This document shows positions 1 to 5,697 of a DNA stretch of 5,697 nt, in pieces (position 1 is the stretch's first letter; each line of letters starts with the position of its first letter). A model generated the notes under the pieces. The model saw only the letters and a list, made by a program, of their open reading frames with translations, was not told where the DNA came from and ran no database searches. The stretch comes from Hydrogenophaga sp. Its GTDB lineage: Bacteria > Pseudomonadota > Gammaproteobacteria > Burkholderiales > Burkholderiaceae_C. The stretch is from positions 1 to 5,697 of the forward strand of contig JALOSN010000135.1 of the NCBI GenBank assembly GCA_025458415.1, read 5' to 3'. The translations under genes were made by a program, and so were the position numbers.

Positions 1-1026
1 GGCTGGACAGCCTGAGCACAAGCCACCAGCTGCTGCCGGCCAGCCTGCGGCCCGCTTCGGCCGACGCCAGCTTTCGGCGCTACCTGCGCGTCGACACGCG
101 GCACGGCGACAGCCGCATCATCATGGATGCGCCTCCGGACAAGGAAAACTGTGCTCCCTTCGTGCATGTGGCCGGCCTGATGAAGAACGCCGGCCTGCGT
201 GTGCCGGAGATTCTGGACTGGAACGAACCGCTGGGCTTCATGCTGCTGTCGGACCTGGGTCGGGACACCATGATGGCGCAGATCGAACCCGACAAGCCGG
301 AGGCCAACCGCACCCGCTACCTGCAGGCGGTCGATACCCTGCTGGCGTGGCAGCAGGCCTCCCGACCCGGCGAACTGCCAGCCTATGACCAGGCGCTGCT
401 GCGACGCGAGCTGCAGCTATTCCCCGACTGGTACCTGGCACGACACCGCCAGGTCCGGGTGGAAGGGGCCGTCGCCGCCACGCTGCAGAAGACCTTCGAC
501 ACCCTCGTGGCGCGCAACCTGGCAGCACCCCAGGTTCACGTGCACCGGGACTTCATGCCGAGAAACCTCATGATTCCCGACCAGCCGGGCGACACCCCTG
601 CCCGGCAACTGGGCGTGCTCGACTTCCAGGATGCGGTGCACGGCCCCATCACCTATGACATCGCCAGCCTGATGCGGGATGCCTTCCTCTCCTGGGAAGA
701 GGACTTCGTCATCGACATCACCATCCGGTACTGGGAAAAGGCACGCAAGGCGGGACTGATGGACTTCGAGGACTGGCACAGCGACTTCGGCGCTTTCTAC
801 CGCGCAGTCGAGTGGATGGGCCTGCAAAGGCATCTCAAGGTGGCTGGCATCTTCGCGCGCCTGACCCTGCGCGATGGCAAACCGAAGTACCTGGCCGACG
901 CGCCCCGCTTCATCGGCTACATCCGCGCCACCGCGCACCGCTACCGCGAGTTGACGCCCCTGCTGCGGCTGATCCGAGATCGAGGGCCTGCAGGCGGCCA
1001 GCGGATTTGCCTTCGGCCGCCTCTGA
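1..1026 (+). CDS. amgK: AmgK-like N-acetylmuramate/N-acetylglucosamine anomeric kinase (aminoglycoside phosphotransferase fold), 5'-partial, apparent frameshift near the 3' end
   Basis: The reading frame is open from base 3 and starts upstream of the window; the first in-frame ATG (123) is internal. AmgK phosphorylates the anomeric carbon of MurNAc or GlcNAc recovered from peptidoglycan, in the cytoplasm, feeding UDP-MurNAc recycling. Visible family marks are the N-terminal ASADASFRRYLRV and MDAPPDKENCAPFV, the LLSDLGRDT segment, the catalytic loop HRDFMPRN (543-566; HxDxxxxN with Asp at 549 and Asn at 564) and the metal-binding DFQDA at 621. About 10-20 N-terminal residues are missing. Up to about 974 the frame is normal. 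It then reads Cys/Arg-rich nonsense to 1394, inside rsmE. Shifting by one base at 975 gives EIEGLQAASGFAFGRL and a stop at 1024-1026, which looks like the expected C-terminus. I therefore end the gene there. The partner gene murU is not in the window. The family is fairly certain; the exact sugar substrate is inferred. Confidence 0.8.
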
Positions 1027-1045
1027 GGCGCGCCGCACCCGCCCC

Positions 1046-1774
1046 ATGCCGCGATATTTCTGCCCCCTGCCGCTGGGCGAAGGCGCCGAACTGGCCCTGC
1101 CCGCGGCGGCTGCACGGCATGTGCAGGTGCTGCGGCACCAGCCGGGACAGACCATCACCCTGTTCAACGGCCAGGGCGGTCAATGGCAGGCGACCATCCT
1201 GGCCATGGGGCGCAACGATGTGCAGGTGCGCGTGGACCGGTACGAACCGGTCGAGCGCGAACCGGCCCGGCCGGTCCACCTGGCACTGGGTATGCCGGCC
1301 AACGAGCGCATGGACTGGCTGGTCGAGAAAGCCACCGAACTGGGCGTCACCAGCCTGCAGCCCCTGCACACGGCGCACAGCGTGCTGCGCCTGAGCGGCG
1401 AACGGGCCAGCAAGAAACAGGCGCACTGGCAGCAGGTCGCCGTGGCCGCCTGCGAGCAGTGCGGCGGCAACCGCGTGCCCATGGTGCAGCCGGTGGGCAA
1501 CCTGGCATCGTGGCTGACCGAAGCATCCGACACGCATCACCTGCGATGCGTGCTGTCGCTGGCTGCGGGCAGCCGGCCGCTGGCGCAGTTGCTGCGGGAT
1601 TCGGCCCCATCCAGACCGATTCTGTTCCTCGCTGGCCCGGAGGGCGGCCTGAGCGCCGCCGAAGAGGCGCACGCCATGGACGCGGGTTTTGTGCCCGTGA
1701 GTCTGGGCACCCGAGTGCTGCGCGCCGAGACTGCCGCGCTGGCGGCACTGGCCTTGGCCACGGGCCTGAACTGA
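1046..1774 (+). CDS. rsmE: 16S rRNA (uracil-1498-N3)-methyltransferase RsmE
   Basis: A 242-residue protein, the normal length for RsmE, which methylates N3 of U1498 of 16S rRNA in the small ribosomal subunit using S-adenosylmethionine. The N-terminal part (about residues 1-70, MPRYFCPLPLGEGAELALP, then AARHVQVLRHQPGQTITLFNG) is the PUA-like RNA-binding domain. The C-terminal part is the SPOUT knot: MPANERMDWLVEKATELGV from residue 83, LAGPEGGLS with the GPEGG loop at 197-201, and LGTRVLRAETAA at 220-231, which form the knotted cofactor site. The ATG at 1046 is the natural start, since the conserved PRYF begins right after it. I see no clear Shine-Dalgarno sequence in the 19-nt gap after the kinase stop, so translation may depend on read-on from the upstream gene. 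If the kinase frameshift is real, ribosomes staying in the old frame would run out of frame through the first half of rsmE. Confidence 0.96.
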   Translation: MPRYFCPLPLGEGAELALPAAAARHVQVLRHQPGQTITLFNGQGGQWQATILAMGRNDVQVRVDRYEPVEREPARPVHLALGMPANERMDWLVEKATELGVTSLQPLHTAHSVLRLSGERASKKQAHWQQVAVAACEQCGGNRVPMVQPVGNLASWLTEASDTHHLRCVLSLAAGSRPLAQLLRDSAPSRPILFLAGPEGGLSAAEEAHAMDAGFVPVSLGTRVLRAETAALAALALATGLN

Positions 1775-1953
1775 ACCCTCGACACCGTCCTTGCAAGCCG
1801 GTTTAAGGGGCGCACTCGACGTGCGAGATAATGCAATGTCGGGCCATACGAACCTTAATTCTGGCTTAAGGATTCCCCAAAGTGTGTCGCGGCTCCGACA
1901 CCGATTCTTCCTGGCACCGCAGCCGCACCCCATCGCCCATCACACGCATACCC
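1775..1953 (+). promoter_or_regulatory. Leader of the DUF4956-VTC-CotH operon with three short stem-loops
   Basis: This 179-nt gap separates rsmE from the three-gene operon and is the likely place for its promoter. It holds three perfect short inverted repeats: CGCAC/GTGCG (1811-1825, 5-nt loop), CCTTAA/TTAAGG (1853-1871, 7-nt loop) and GTGTCG/CGACAC (1884-1901, 6-nt loop). A GATAAT hexamer at 1827-1832 resembles a -10 box, but the best -35-like sequence at normal spacing (TTAAGG, 1803) is poor, and the better TTGCAA at 1791 is 30 nt away. TTAAGG occurs twice (1803 and 1866). No T-run follows any stem, so none is an obvious intrinsic terminator for rsmE. An AAGGA (1868-1872) precedes a GTG at 1882. 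That the promoter lies here is inference from layout. Confidence 0.35.
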
Positions 1954-2526
1954 ATGCCTTCGATCGACTACGTGGAACTGATCACCCGGTTCTGCATGAA
2001 TCTGGTGTCCATGCTGATCCTGGTGTTCGGCATGTACTACCGACGCTACAAGCACAAGGAGACTGCCATCTCTGCGGCACTGTTCAACACCTTCATTTTC
2101 GCGGTGCTGTCGGTGCTGTCCCTGCTGGAGTTCAGCCTGGCCGCGGGCTTCGGCCTGTTCGCCATCCTGGCCCTGTTCACCCTGCGTTCGGAGCCCATCA
2201 GCAAATCCGACATCGCCTATTTCTTCGGCAGCATCTCGATCGCCGTGGTCTGTGCCATCCAGGGCACCAGCCTGTTGTTCGTGGTGATCATGGTGCTGTG
2301 CATGCTGGTGGCCGTCTACGTCATCGACCACCCCGAGATCCTCAAGTCGGTCAACCAGACCACCGTGCGCCTGGACAGCATTCCCGAGCGTTGCATGTCG
2401 GACCCCGGAACGCTCAAGCAGGAGCTCTCGCGTCGCCTGGGTGTGGAGGTGCTGTCCTACCGCATCCTGAGCGTCTGCTACGTCACAGAGGTCATCCAGG
2501 TCGAGGTCGATTACCGCTTTCAATGA
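1954..2526 (+). CDS. DUF4956 family multi-pass membrane protein, partner of a VTC polyphosphate polymerase
   Basis: A 190-residue inner-membrane protein. Hydrophobic segments lie at about residues 13-29, 38-59, 61-77, 88-103 and 105-125, followed by a soluble C-terminal domain (about 127-190, probably cytoplasmic by the positive residues near 30-35). The strongest family mark is GFGLFAILALFTLRSEPI (65-82), then the AYFFGSISIAVV helix; this loop with an Arg-Ser/Thr-Glu signature is typical of DUF4956. Its molecular role is not established. By analogy with the small membrane subunits of the yeast VTC complex it may anchor the polymerase or pass polyphosphate across the membrane, but that is inference from neighbours. 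The ATG at 1954 puts about 12 residues ahead of the first helix, as usual, yet has no Shine-Dalgarno sequence. A GTG at 1882 with AAGGA nine bases upstream would add 24 low-complexity residues. The stop overlaps the next start as ATGA. Confidence 0.88.
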   Translation: MPSIDYVELITRFCMNLVSMLILVFGMYYRRYKHKETAISAALFNTFIFAVLSVLSLLEFSLAAGFGLFAILALFTLRSEPISKSDIAYFFGSISIAVVCAIQGTSLLFVVIMVLCMLVAVYVIDHPEILKSVNQTTVRLDSIPERCMSDPGTLKQELSRRLGVEVLSYRILSVCYVTEVIQVEVDYRFQ

Positions 2527-3326
2527 ACGGCATCGACGCGCTTCTGCACCGTTTCCCGTCCATCAGCCTGCGCGACCTGAACGCGCGCGCCGGCCTGATG
2601 ACCCGGCGCGACAACAAGTACCTGCTCAGCGAAGCCCAGCTGGCCACGCTGCTGCAGGCCATGCGGGACGATTTCGAGGTGCTGGAGATCGGTGGTCTGC
2701 GGCAGTTTCGATACACCAGCATTTACCTGGACACCGATGACCTGCACTGCTTCCGCGACCACAACCAGAGCCGGCGCCACCGGCTCAAGCTGCGATTTCG
2801 CCACTACCTGGAATCTCAGGAGTCGTACTTCGAGCTCAAGGTCAAGGACCGCTTCGACCGCACCCGCAAGTACCGGTATCCGGTGGACCCGGCGCGGCTG
2901 GCGCAACCCGAGCTGACGCCGGAGCTGCGCGACTTCCTGATCCGCAAGCTCAGCGAACATGCCGTCCGCCTGGCCGACCGGCCCTACCAGCATCGCATCG
3001 AGGTCGGTTACCAGCGCAGCACCCTGGTGCACCGCCATGAGACGGTGCGCATCACGCTGGACAACCACCTGCGATTCGCTGGCCCGAGCGGGCAGTATCG
3101 GGCAGCAGAGGGCCTGTGGATCGCAGAGATCAAGTCCGAGCACGGACGCTCCAGCGTCGACCGGCTGATGCTGCAGCAGGGCATCCGGCCGGTGCCGCGT
3201 TGTTCGAAGTACTGCGTGGGCCTGTCGCTGACCGACACCGTGAACCGGGTCAGCCGATTCACGCCCACGGTCAACCGCATCCGCCGCATGGGCGAACCCC
3301 CAAGCCAGCCGGAGGCACAGGCATGA
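2523..3326 (+). CDS. VTC-domain protein, probable polyphosphate polymerase (triphosphate tunnel fold)
   Basis: A 267-residue soluble protein with one VTC catalytic domain and no SPX domain or membrane helix. In yeast Vtc4 this domain makes polyphosphate from ATP inside a beta-barrel tunnel lined by Arg, Lys and Glu. The expected tunnel strands are all present: TRRDNKYLL (Lys32), YTSIYLDTDD (64-73), RLKLRFRHY (Arg87, Lys89, Arg91, Arg93), YFELKVKDR (Glu104, Lys106), RTRKYRY (113-119), YQHRIEVGYQR (Arg158, Glu160), VRITLD (175-180), AEIKSE (Glu202, the likely metal ligand, and Lys204) and CSKYCVG (Lys229). Nothing key seems missing, so I expect it to be active. The start ATG overlaps the DUF4956 stop (ATGA) and has no well-placed ribosome site, so translation is probably coupled. 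The tail after residue 238 is basic and holds a short repeat. Other triphosphate-tunnel activities, such as a triphosphatase, cannot be excluded. Confidence 0.9.
   Translation: MNGIDALLHRFPSISLRDLNARAGLMTRRDNKYLLSEAQLATLLQAMRDDFEVLEIGGLRQFRYTSIYLDTDDLHCFRDHNQSRRHRLKLRFRHYLESQESYFELKVKDRFDRTRKYRYPVDPARLAQPELTPELRDFLIRKLSEHAVRLADRPYQHRIEVGYQRSTLVHRHETVRITLDNHLRFAGPSGQYRAAEGLWIAEIKSEHGRSSVDRLMLQQGIRPVPRCSKYCVGLSLTDTVNRVSRFTPTVNRIRRMGEPPSQPEAQA
3311..3315 (+). promoter_or_regulatory. Ribosome binding site deciding the CotH kinase start
   Basis: GGAGG sits seven bases ahead of the ATG at 3323 and ten ahead of the second ATG at 3326. The spacing favours 3323, which makes a 4-nt ATGA overlap with the VTC stop. 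The frame is open back to 3116, but that extension lies inside the VTC gene and would place about 69 unrelated residues before the signal peptide. Confidence 0.7.
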
Positions 3327-5494
3327 TGCCGGTGCGCTTCCTCGGTCTGTGGGTGTTGTGGCTGCTGGCAATGGCCTGGCCCGTGCACGCCGCGGAAACC
3401 GAGGGCGCGCCCGTGCTCTCGCATGTGGCCGGTTTCTACGACAAGCCATTTTTCCTTCGCCTGTCACACCCCGACCCAGGCGTCACCATCTACTACACGC
3501 TGGATGGTTCGGATCCGCATCCGGCCCACGTGGAAGGGGTGACCTACCGCCACAAGAAAACCTATTCCGTGGTCAAGGATGATGCGCCTGGCGAGTTTCG
3601 GGAAGCCCGGTTTCAATCGCATCGGTATACAGATCCGTTGGTGGTCGAGGATGTTTCGCTCAGGCCGGATCGCTACAACCACATCAACACGCTGATCAGC
3701 TCGGAAACCCCTGCCTTTGTGCCGCAGCCCGGTGAGCTCTCCAGCGAATCGAAGCGTCACAACCGGTGGATCGACGCCGTCAACCGGATCATCGACTGGC
3801 TCAACGCTCGCCTGTCCCACTGGGGCCCCAGCAATGCGCAGCCCTTGTCGCGCCTGCAGCGCCACGAAGCACCCGACAGCAACCGGCTGCTCAAGGCGGT
3901 GGTGGTCAAGGCGGCTGCCTTCAAGGGCGAGCGGCAGCTGGGCCAGACCGTTTCGGCAAGCTACTTCATCATGAAGCGGGAAACCTTTGGGTTGCCGGTG
4001 GTGTCCTTGATGGTCCAGGAGGACCGGCTGTTCGACCATGACGAGGGCATGATGGTCGCCGGCAGGGACTTTGAAGAATTTCGCCAGAAGCGACCTGACC
4101 TGCGCGTGGTCGCCGGATTCGTGCCCGCGAACTGGAAAAGGAAGGACGTGGAAGTGCCCATGCACTTCCAGTACTTCTCAGACCGAACCGATCCTGCGCG
4201 TGCAAGCGTCAACCAGGTCGTGGGCATGCGCATTCACGGGCGCATCACCCGGGCCGTGGCCAACAAATCGATGCGGCTGTATGCGCGCAAGGAGTACGGC
4301 GCATCACACATGGATCACCCATTCTTCGGTGAGGCTTCCCGGTACAAGCGTCTGATCCTGCGCAACGGCGGAGGCGACTTCAAGGGAAGTCTGTTCCGCG
4401 ATGCCGTGACACAGGAGGCATCGTCGGGGCTGGCGTTCGAAACACAGGCCTACCAGCCAGCCGTTGTGTTCCTGAACGGCGAGTACTGGGGCATCCTGAA
4501 TCTCCGGGAACACCTCGACCGTCACCACCTGGAACGCCGGTTCGGGGTGAAGGAGAAGCAGCTTGATCTGATCGACCTGATGGAAGCTCGCGAAGGCAGC
4601 AACAAGGACTGGCTGGCGCTGTTGGACCATGTCAGACGCCACGGACTTCGAGAGCAGAGGCACTTTGACCATGTGGCTGCCCAAGTCGACATCGACAGCT
4701 ACACCGACTATTTCATCGCTAACCTGTACGCCAACAACGGAGACTGGCCCCACAACAACCAGAGGTTCTGGCGCGCTCGCCCGGCAGACGGACCTGCCTC
4801 GGGACCACCAGAGCTCGATGGCCGCTGGCGCTGGCTGATGATCGATGTGGACGCGGGTCTTCGCGATCCTGCGGTCAATCAACTGCGAGGCCTCGCGGTG
4901 CCCAGCGAGCGGCACAAGCACTATGCCTGGGCATCGCAGTTGTTTGTCGGCCTGCTGGACAACAGCGACTACCGGCAGCGCTTTGTGCTGCGCTATGCGG
5001 ATCTGCTGAACTCTCACTTCGAGACAGGGCGAATGAAAGACATCATCGTCCGCAAGAAGGACCGCATCGAACCGGAAATCGATCGCCATATCCTGCGATG
5101 GCGAACGCCAGAAACGCGCCAGGCGTGGCAAGACGCCACAGAGAATCTGTTGCGATTCGCCGAAGCACGCCCCGACATCGCTCGATCACAACTCCAGGAT
5201 CTGTTCGGTCTGGAGGATGTCTACCAGCTTCAGGTGGATGTGCAGGACGCCCCCCGAGATCTGCAGGTGCGCGTCAACAGCCTGACGCTGGGCACCACGG
5301 CCGGCACGCACTCGCCTAGCGAACGGCCCTGGACGGGTCTGTACTTCCGGGGCCTGCCCCTTCAAGTTGCCGTGGAACCCGCAGCATGTTTCAGCCACTG
5401 GGAAGGCCAGAACAGCCGTGACCCGCACCTGACCCTGCGTCCAAACGGGCGTCTGCATCTGAAAGCCGTGTTTCGACCGGCCTGTAACACCTGA
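3323..5494 (+). CDS. Exported CotH-family atypical protein kinase with split FN3-associated/chitobiase-C-like domain and C-terminal beta-repeat domain
   Basis: A 723-residue protein. Residues 1-23 form a Sec signal peptide (Arg5, hydrophobic core, VHA before Ala24), so it should act in the periplasm or outside. YYTLDGSDPHP (57-67) opens a chitobiase C-terminal/FN3-associated beta domain that closes with VVVKAAAFKGERQLG to SYFI (194-216); the residues between hold a long insert. The CotH kinase domain follows: LPVVSLMVQEDRLFDHDEGM, MRIHGRITR (302-310), KSMRLYARKEYG, LRNGGGD (346-352), LFRDAV (357-362), NGEYWGILNLREH, ANNGDWPHNNQRFW (470-483) and MIDVDAGL (506-513) with Asp508 and Asp510. In Bacillus subtilis, CotH is an atypical, Fam20C-like kinase of spore coat proteins, and the NGDW/NN and DxD regions are the likely nucleotide and metal sites. 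Residues about 633-723 resemble InlB-type bacterial repeats and hold the only two cysteines. The substrate here is unknown. Confidence 0.88.
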   Translation: MMPVRFLGLWVLWLLAMAWPVHAAETEGAPVLSHVAGFYDKPFFLRLSHPDPGVTIYYTLDGSDPHPAHVEGVTYRHKKTYSVVKDDAPGEFREARFQSHRYTDPLVVEDVSLRPDRYNHINTLISSETPAFVPQPGELSSESKRHNRWIDAVNRIIDWLNARLSHWGPSNAQPLSRLQRHEAPDSNRLLKAVVVKAAAFKGERQLGQTVSASYFIMKRETFGLPVVSLMVQEDRLFDHDEGMMVAGRDFEEFRQKRPDLRVVAGFVPANWKRKDVEVPMHFQYFSDRTDPARASVNQVVGMRIHGRITRAVANKSMRLYARKEYGASHMDHPFFGEASRYKRLILRNGGGDFKGSLFRDAVTQEASSGLAFETQAYQPAVVFLNGEYWGILNLREHLDRHHLERRFGVKEKQLDLIDLMEAREGSNKDWLALLDHVRRHGLREQRHFDHVAAQVDIDSYTDYFIANLYANNGDWPHNNQRFWRARPADGPASGPPELDGRWRWLMIDVDAGLRDPAVNQLRGLAVPSERHKHYAWASQLFVGLLDNSDYRQRFVLRYADLLNSHFETGRMKDIIVRKKDRIEPEIDRHILRWRTPETRQAWQDATENLLRFAEARPDIARSQLQDLFGLEDVYQLQVDVQDAPRDLQVRVNSLTLGTTAGTHSPSERPWTGLYFRGLPLQVAVEPAACFSHWEGQNSRDPHLTLRPNGRLHLKAVFRPACNT

Positions 5495-5556
5495 CTGCTC
5501 AGGGGATCGGCGGGTCCCGGCGCGGAGCCCCGGAACCGGGTCTGGAGAGCAAACGC

Positions 5557-5595
5557 CGCCATCACCGAAAGGGGCAAGGCAGGCCCCTGATGGCG
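5557..5595 (+). repeat. Two-part stem-loop between the CotH kinase and the MFS gene
   Basis: The outer arms CGCCATC (5557-5563) and GATGGCG (5589-5595) pair perfectly. The inner arms AGGGGC (5570-5575) and GCCCCT (5583-5588) pair perfectly around a 7-nt loop. A 6-nt bulge (ACCGAA) lies on the left side only. It begins 62 nt after the kinase stop and ends 22 nt before the next ATG. With 13 base pairs, mostly G-C, it should fold in RNA. There is no T-run after it on the + strand, so it is not a textbook intrinsic terminator. It could end or protect the operon message, or lie in the leader of the transporter gene. Confidence 0.6.
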
Positions 5596-5598
5596 AAG

Positions 5599-5612
5599 GC
5601 TGTATAAACAGC
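5599..5612 (+). promoter_or_regulatory. Perfect palindrome with TATAAA box ahead of the MFS gene
   Basis: GCTGT-ATAA-ACAGC is a perfect 5-bp-arm inverted repeat that ends five bases before the ATG at 5618. It contains TATAAA (5603-5608), which resembles a -10 box, but no -35 box is seen 17 nt upstream, where the large stem-loop lies. It could be a repressor site or a small stem hiding the start codon. There is no Shine-Dalgarno sequence near this start. Confidence 0.3.
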
Positions 5613-5617
5613 GACTT

Positions 5618-5697
5618 ATGAACAAGAACCTCTGGCTGCTGGCCGCTGCGCAAGGCCTCTTCCTCACCAACAACGTGGTGTTCATCGCCATCAACGG
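5618..5697 (+). CDS. Major facilitator superfamily transporter, 3'-partial
   Basis: Only the first 26 codons are inside the window. The sequence begins MNKNLWLLAAAQGLFLTNN and continues VVFIAING. A short basic start, a hydrophobic first helix and the QGLFLTNN..FIAING pattern match the N-terminus of a group of major facilitator transporters found in betaproteobacteria. Such proteins usually have twelve helices in the inner membrane; the substrate cannot be told from this fragment. The start follows a 123-nt gap after the kinase gene with a stem-loop and a palindrome, so it is probably transcribed on its own, although on the same strand. I see no Shine-Dalgarno sequence before the ATG. The codon use (CTC, CTG, AAC, GTG) is in line with the rest of the window. 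Confidence 0.65.
   Translation, partial: MNKNLWLLAAAQGLFLTNNVVFIAIN

Noticed and set aside
969..984. Programmed ribosomal frameshift in the kinase gene
   Set aside because: There is no slippery heptamer, in-frame stop or helper stem at the site; a 2-bp loss or an error explains it more simply.
1027..1394. Unshifted continuation of the kinase frame into rsmE
   Set aside because: It is rich in Cys, Arg, Pro and Trp, overlaps the well-conserved rsmE by about 350 nt and resembles no kinase C-terminus.
941..1933. Long open frame of 330 codons on the - strand over rsmE
   Set aside because: It is a GC-bias shadow: low complexity in Gln, Arg, His and Gly, no family resemblance, and it lies opposite a clear gene.
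1791..2522. Upstream extension of the VTC reading frame to 1791
   Set aside because: It runs out of frame through the whole DUF4956 gene and gives His/Arg/Gly-rich nonsense; the ATGA overlap at 2523 is the real start.
1855..2523. Open frame of 222 codons on the - strand over the DUF4956 gene
   Set aside because: Its Asp/Gln/Glu/His-rich composition is the antisense of hydrophobic codons in membrane helices, not a protein signal.
4304..5131. Open frame of 275 codons on the - strand over the CotH gene
   Set aside because: It is antisense to conserved kinase motifs and shows no recognisable domain or ribosome site.
5557..5595. Standard intrinsic terminator
   Set aside because: The stem is strong but no T-run follows on the + strand, so I list it only as a stem-loop.
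5599..5612. LexA (SOS) box
   Set aside because: The spacing between CTG and CAG is only 6 nt, while the LexA site known in beta- and gammaproteobacteria needs 10.

Overview
The window is a GC-rich, tightly packed stretch of chromosome with every gene on the + strand. The RsmE sequence, the AmgK-like kinase and the start of a major facilitator protein look most like betaproteobacteria, probably Burkholderiales. This is a judgement from sequence resemblance, not from a search.

Positions 1-1774 hold two housekeeping genes. The first is an AmgK-type sugar kinase of peptidoglycan recycling, cut by the left edge. It appears to be frameshifted about 16 codons before its stop. After a 19-nt gap comes rsmE, the 16S rRNA U1498 methyltransferase. 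A 179-nt non-coding leader (1775-1953) follows, with three short perfect inverted repeats and a weak possible promoter.

Positions 1954-5494 form the accessory part: a three-gene operon joined by two 4-nt ATGA stop/start overlaps. It encodes (i) a 190-residue DUF4956 membrane protein, (ii) a 267-residue VTC-domain protein of the triphosphate-tunnel fold used by polyphosphate polymerases, with its tunnel residues intact, and (iii) a 723-residue exported CotH-family atypical kinase. The CotH protein carries a signal peptide, a split beta-sandwich (chitobiase C-terminal/FN3-associated) domain and a C-terminal beta-rich domain with the protein's only two cysteines. The layout suggests a pathway that crosses the membrane: polyphosphate (or a related product) made at the inner face by the VTC enzyme, a membrane partner that anchors it or passes the product across, and a periplasmic kinase that might use or respond to it. 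The gene grouping recurs in bacterial genomes as I recall, but I know of no experimental demonstration of how the three work together. It is the best candidate here for an undescribed system.

Positions 5495-5617 are non-coding. They hold a strong two-part stem-loop (5557-5595) and a 14-nt palindrome containing a TATAAA box (5599-5612). From 5618 a major facilitator transporter begins and runs off the right edge. I see no tRNA, rRNA, insertion sequence or CRISPR array.
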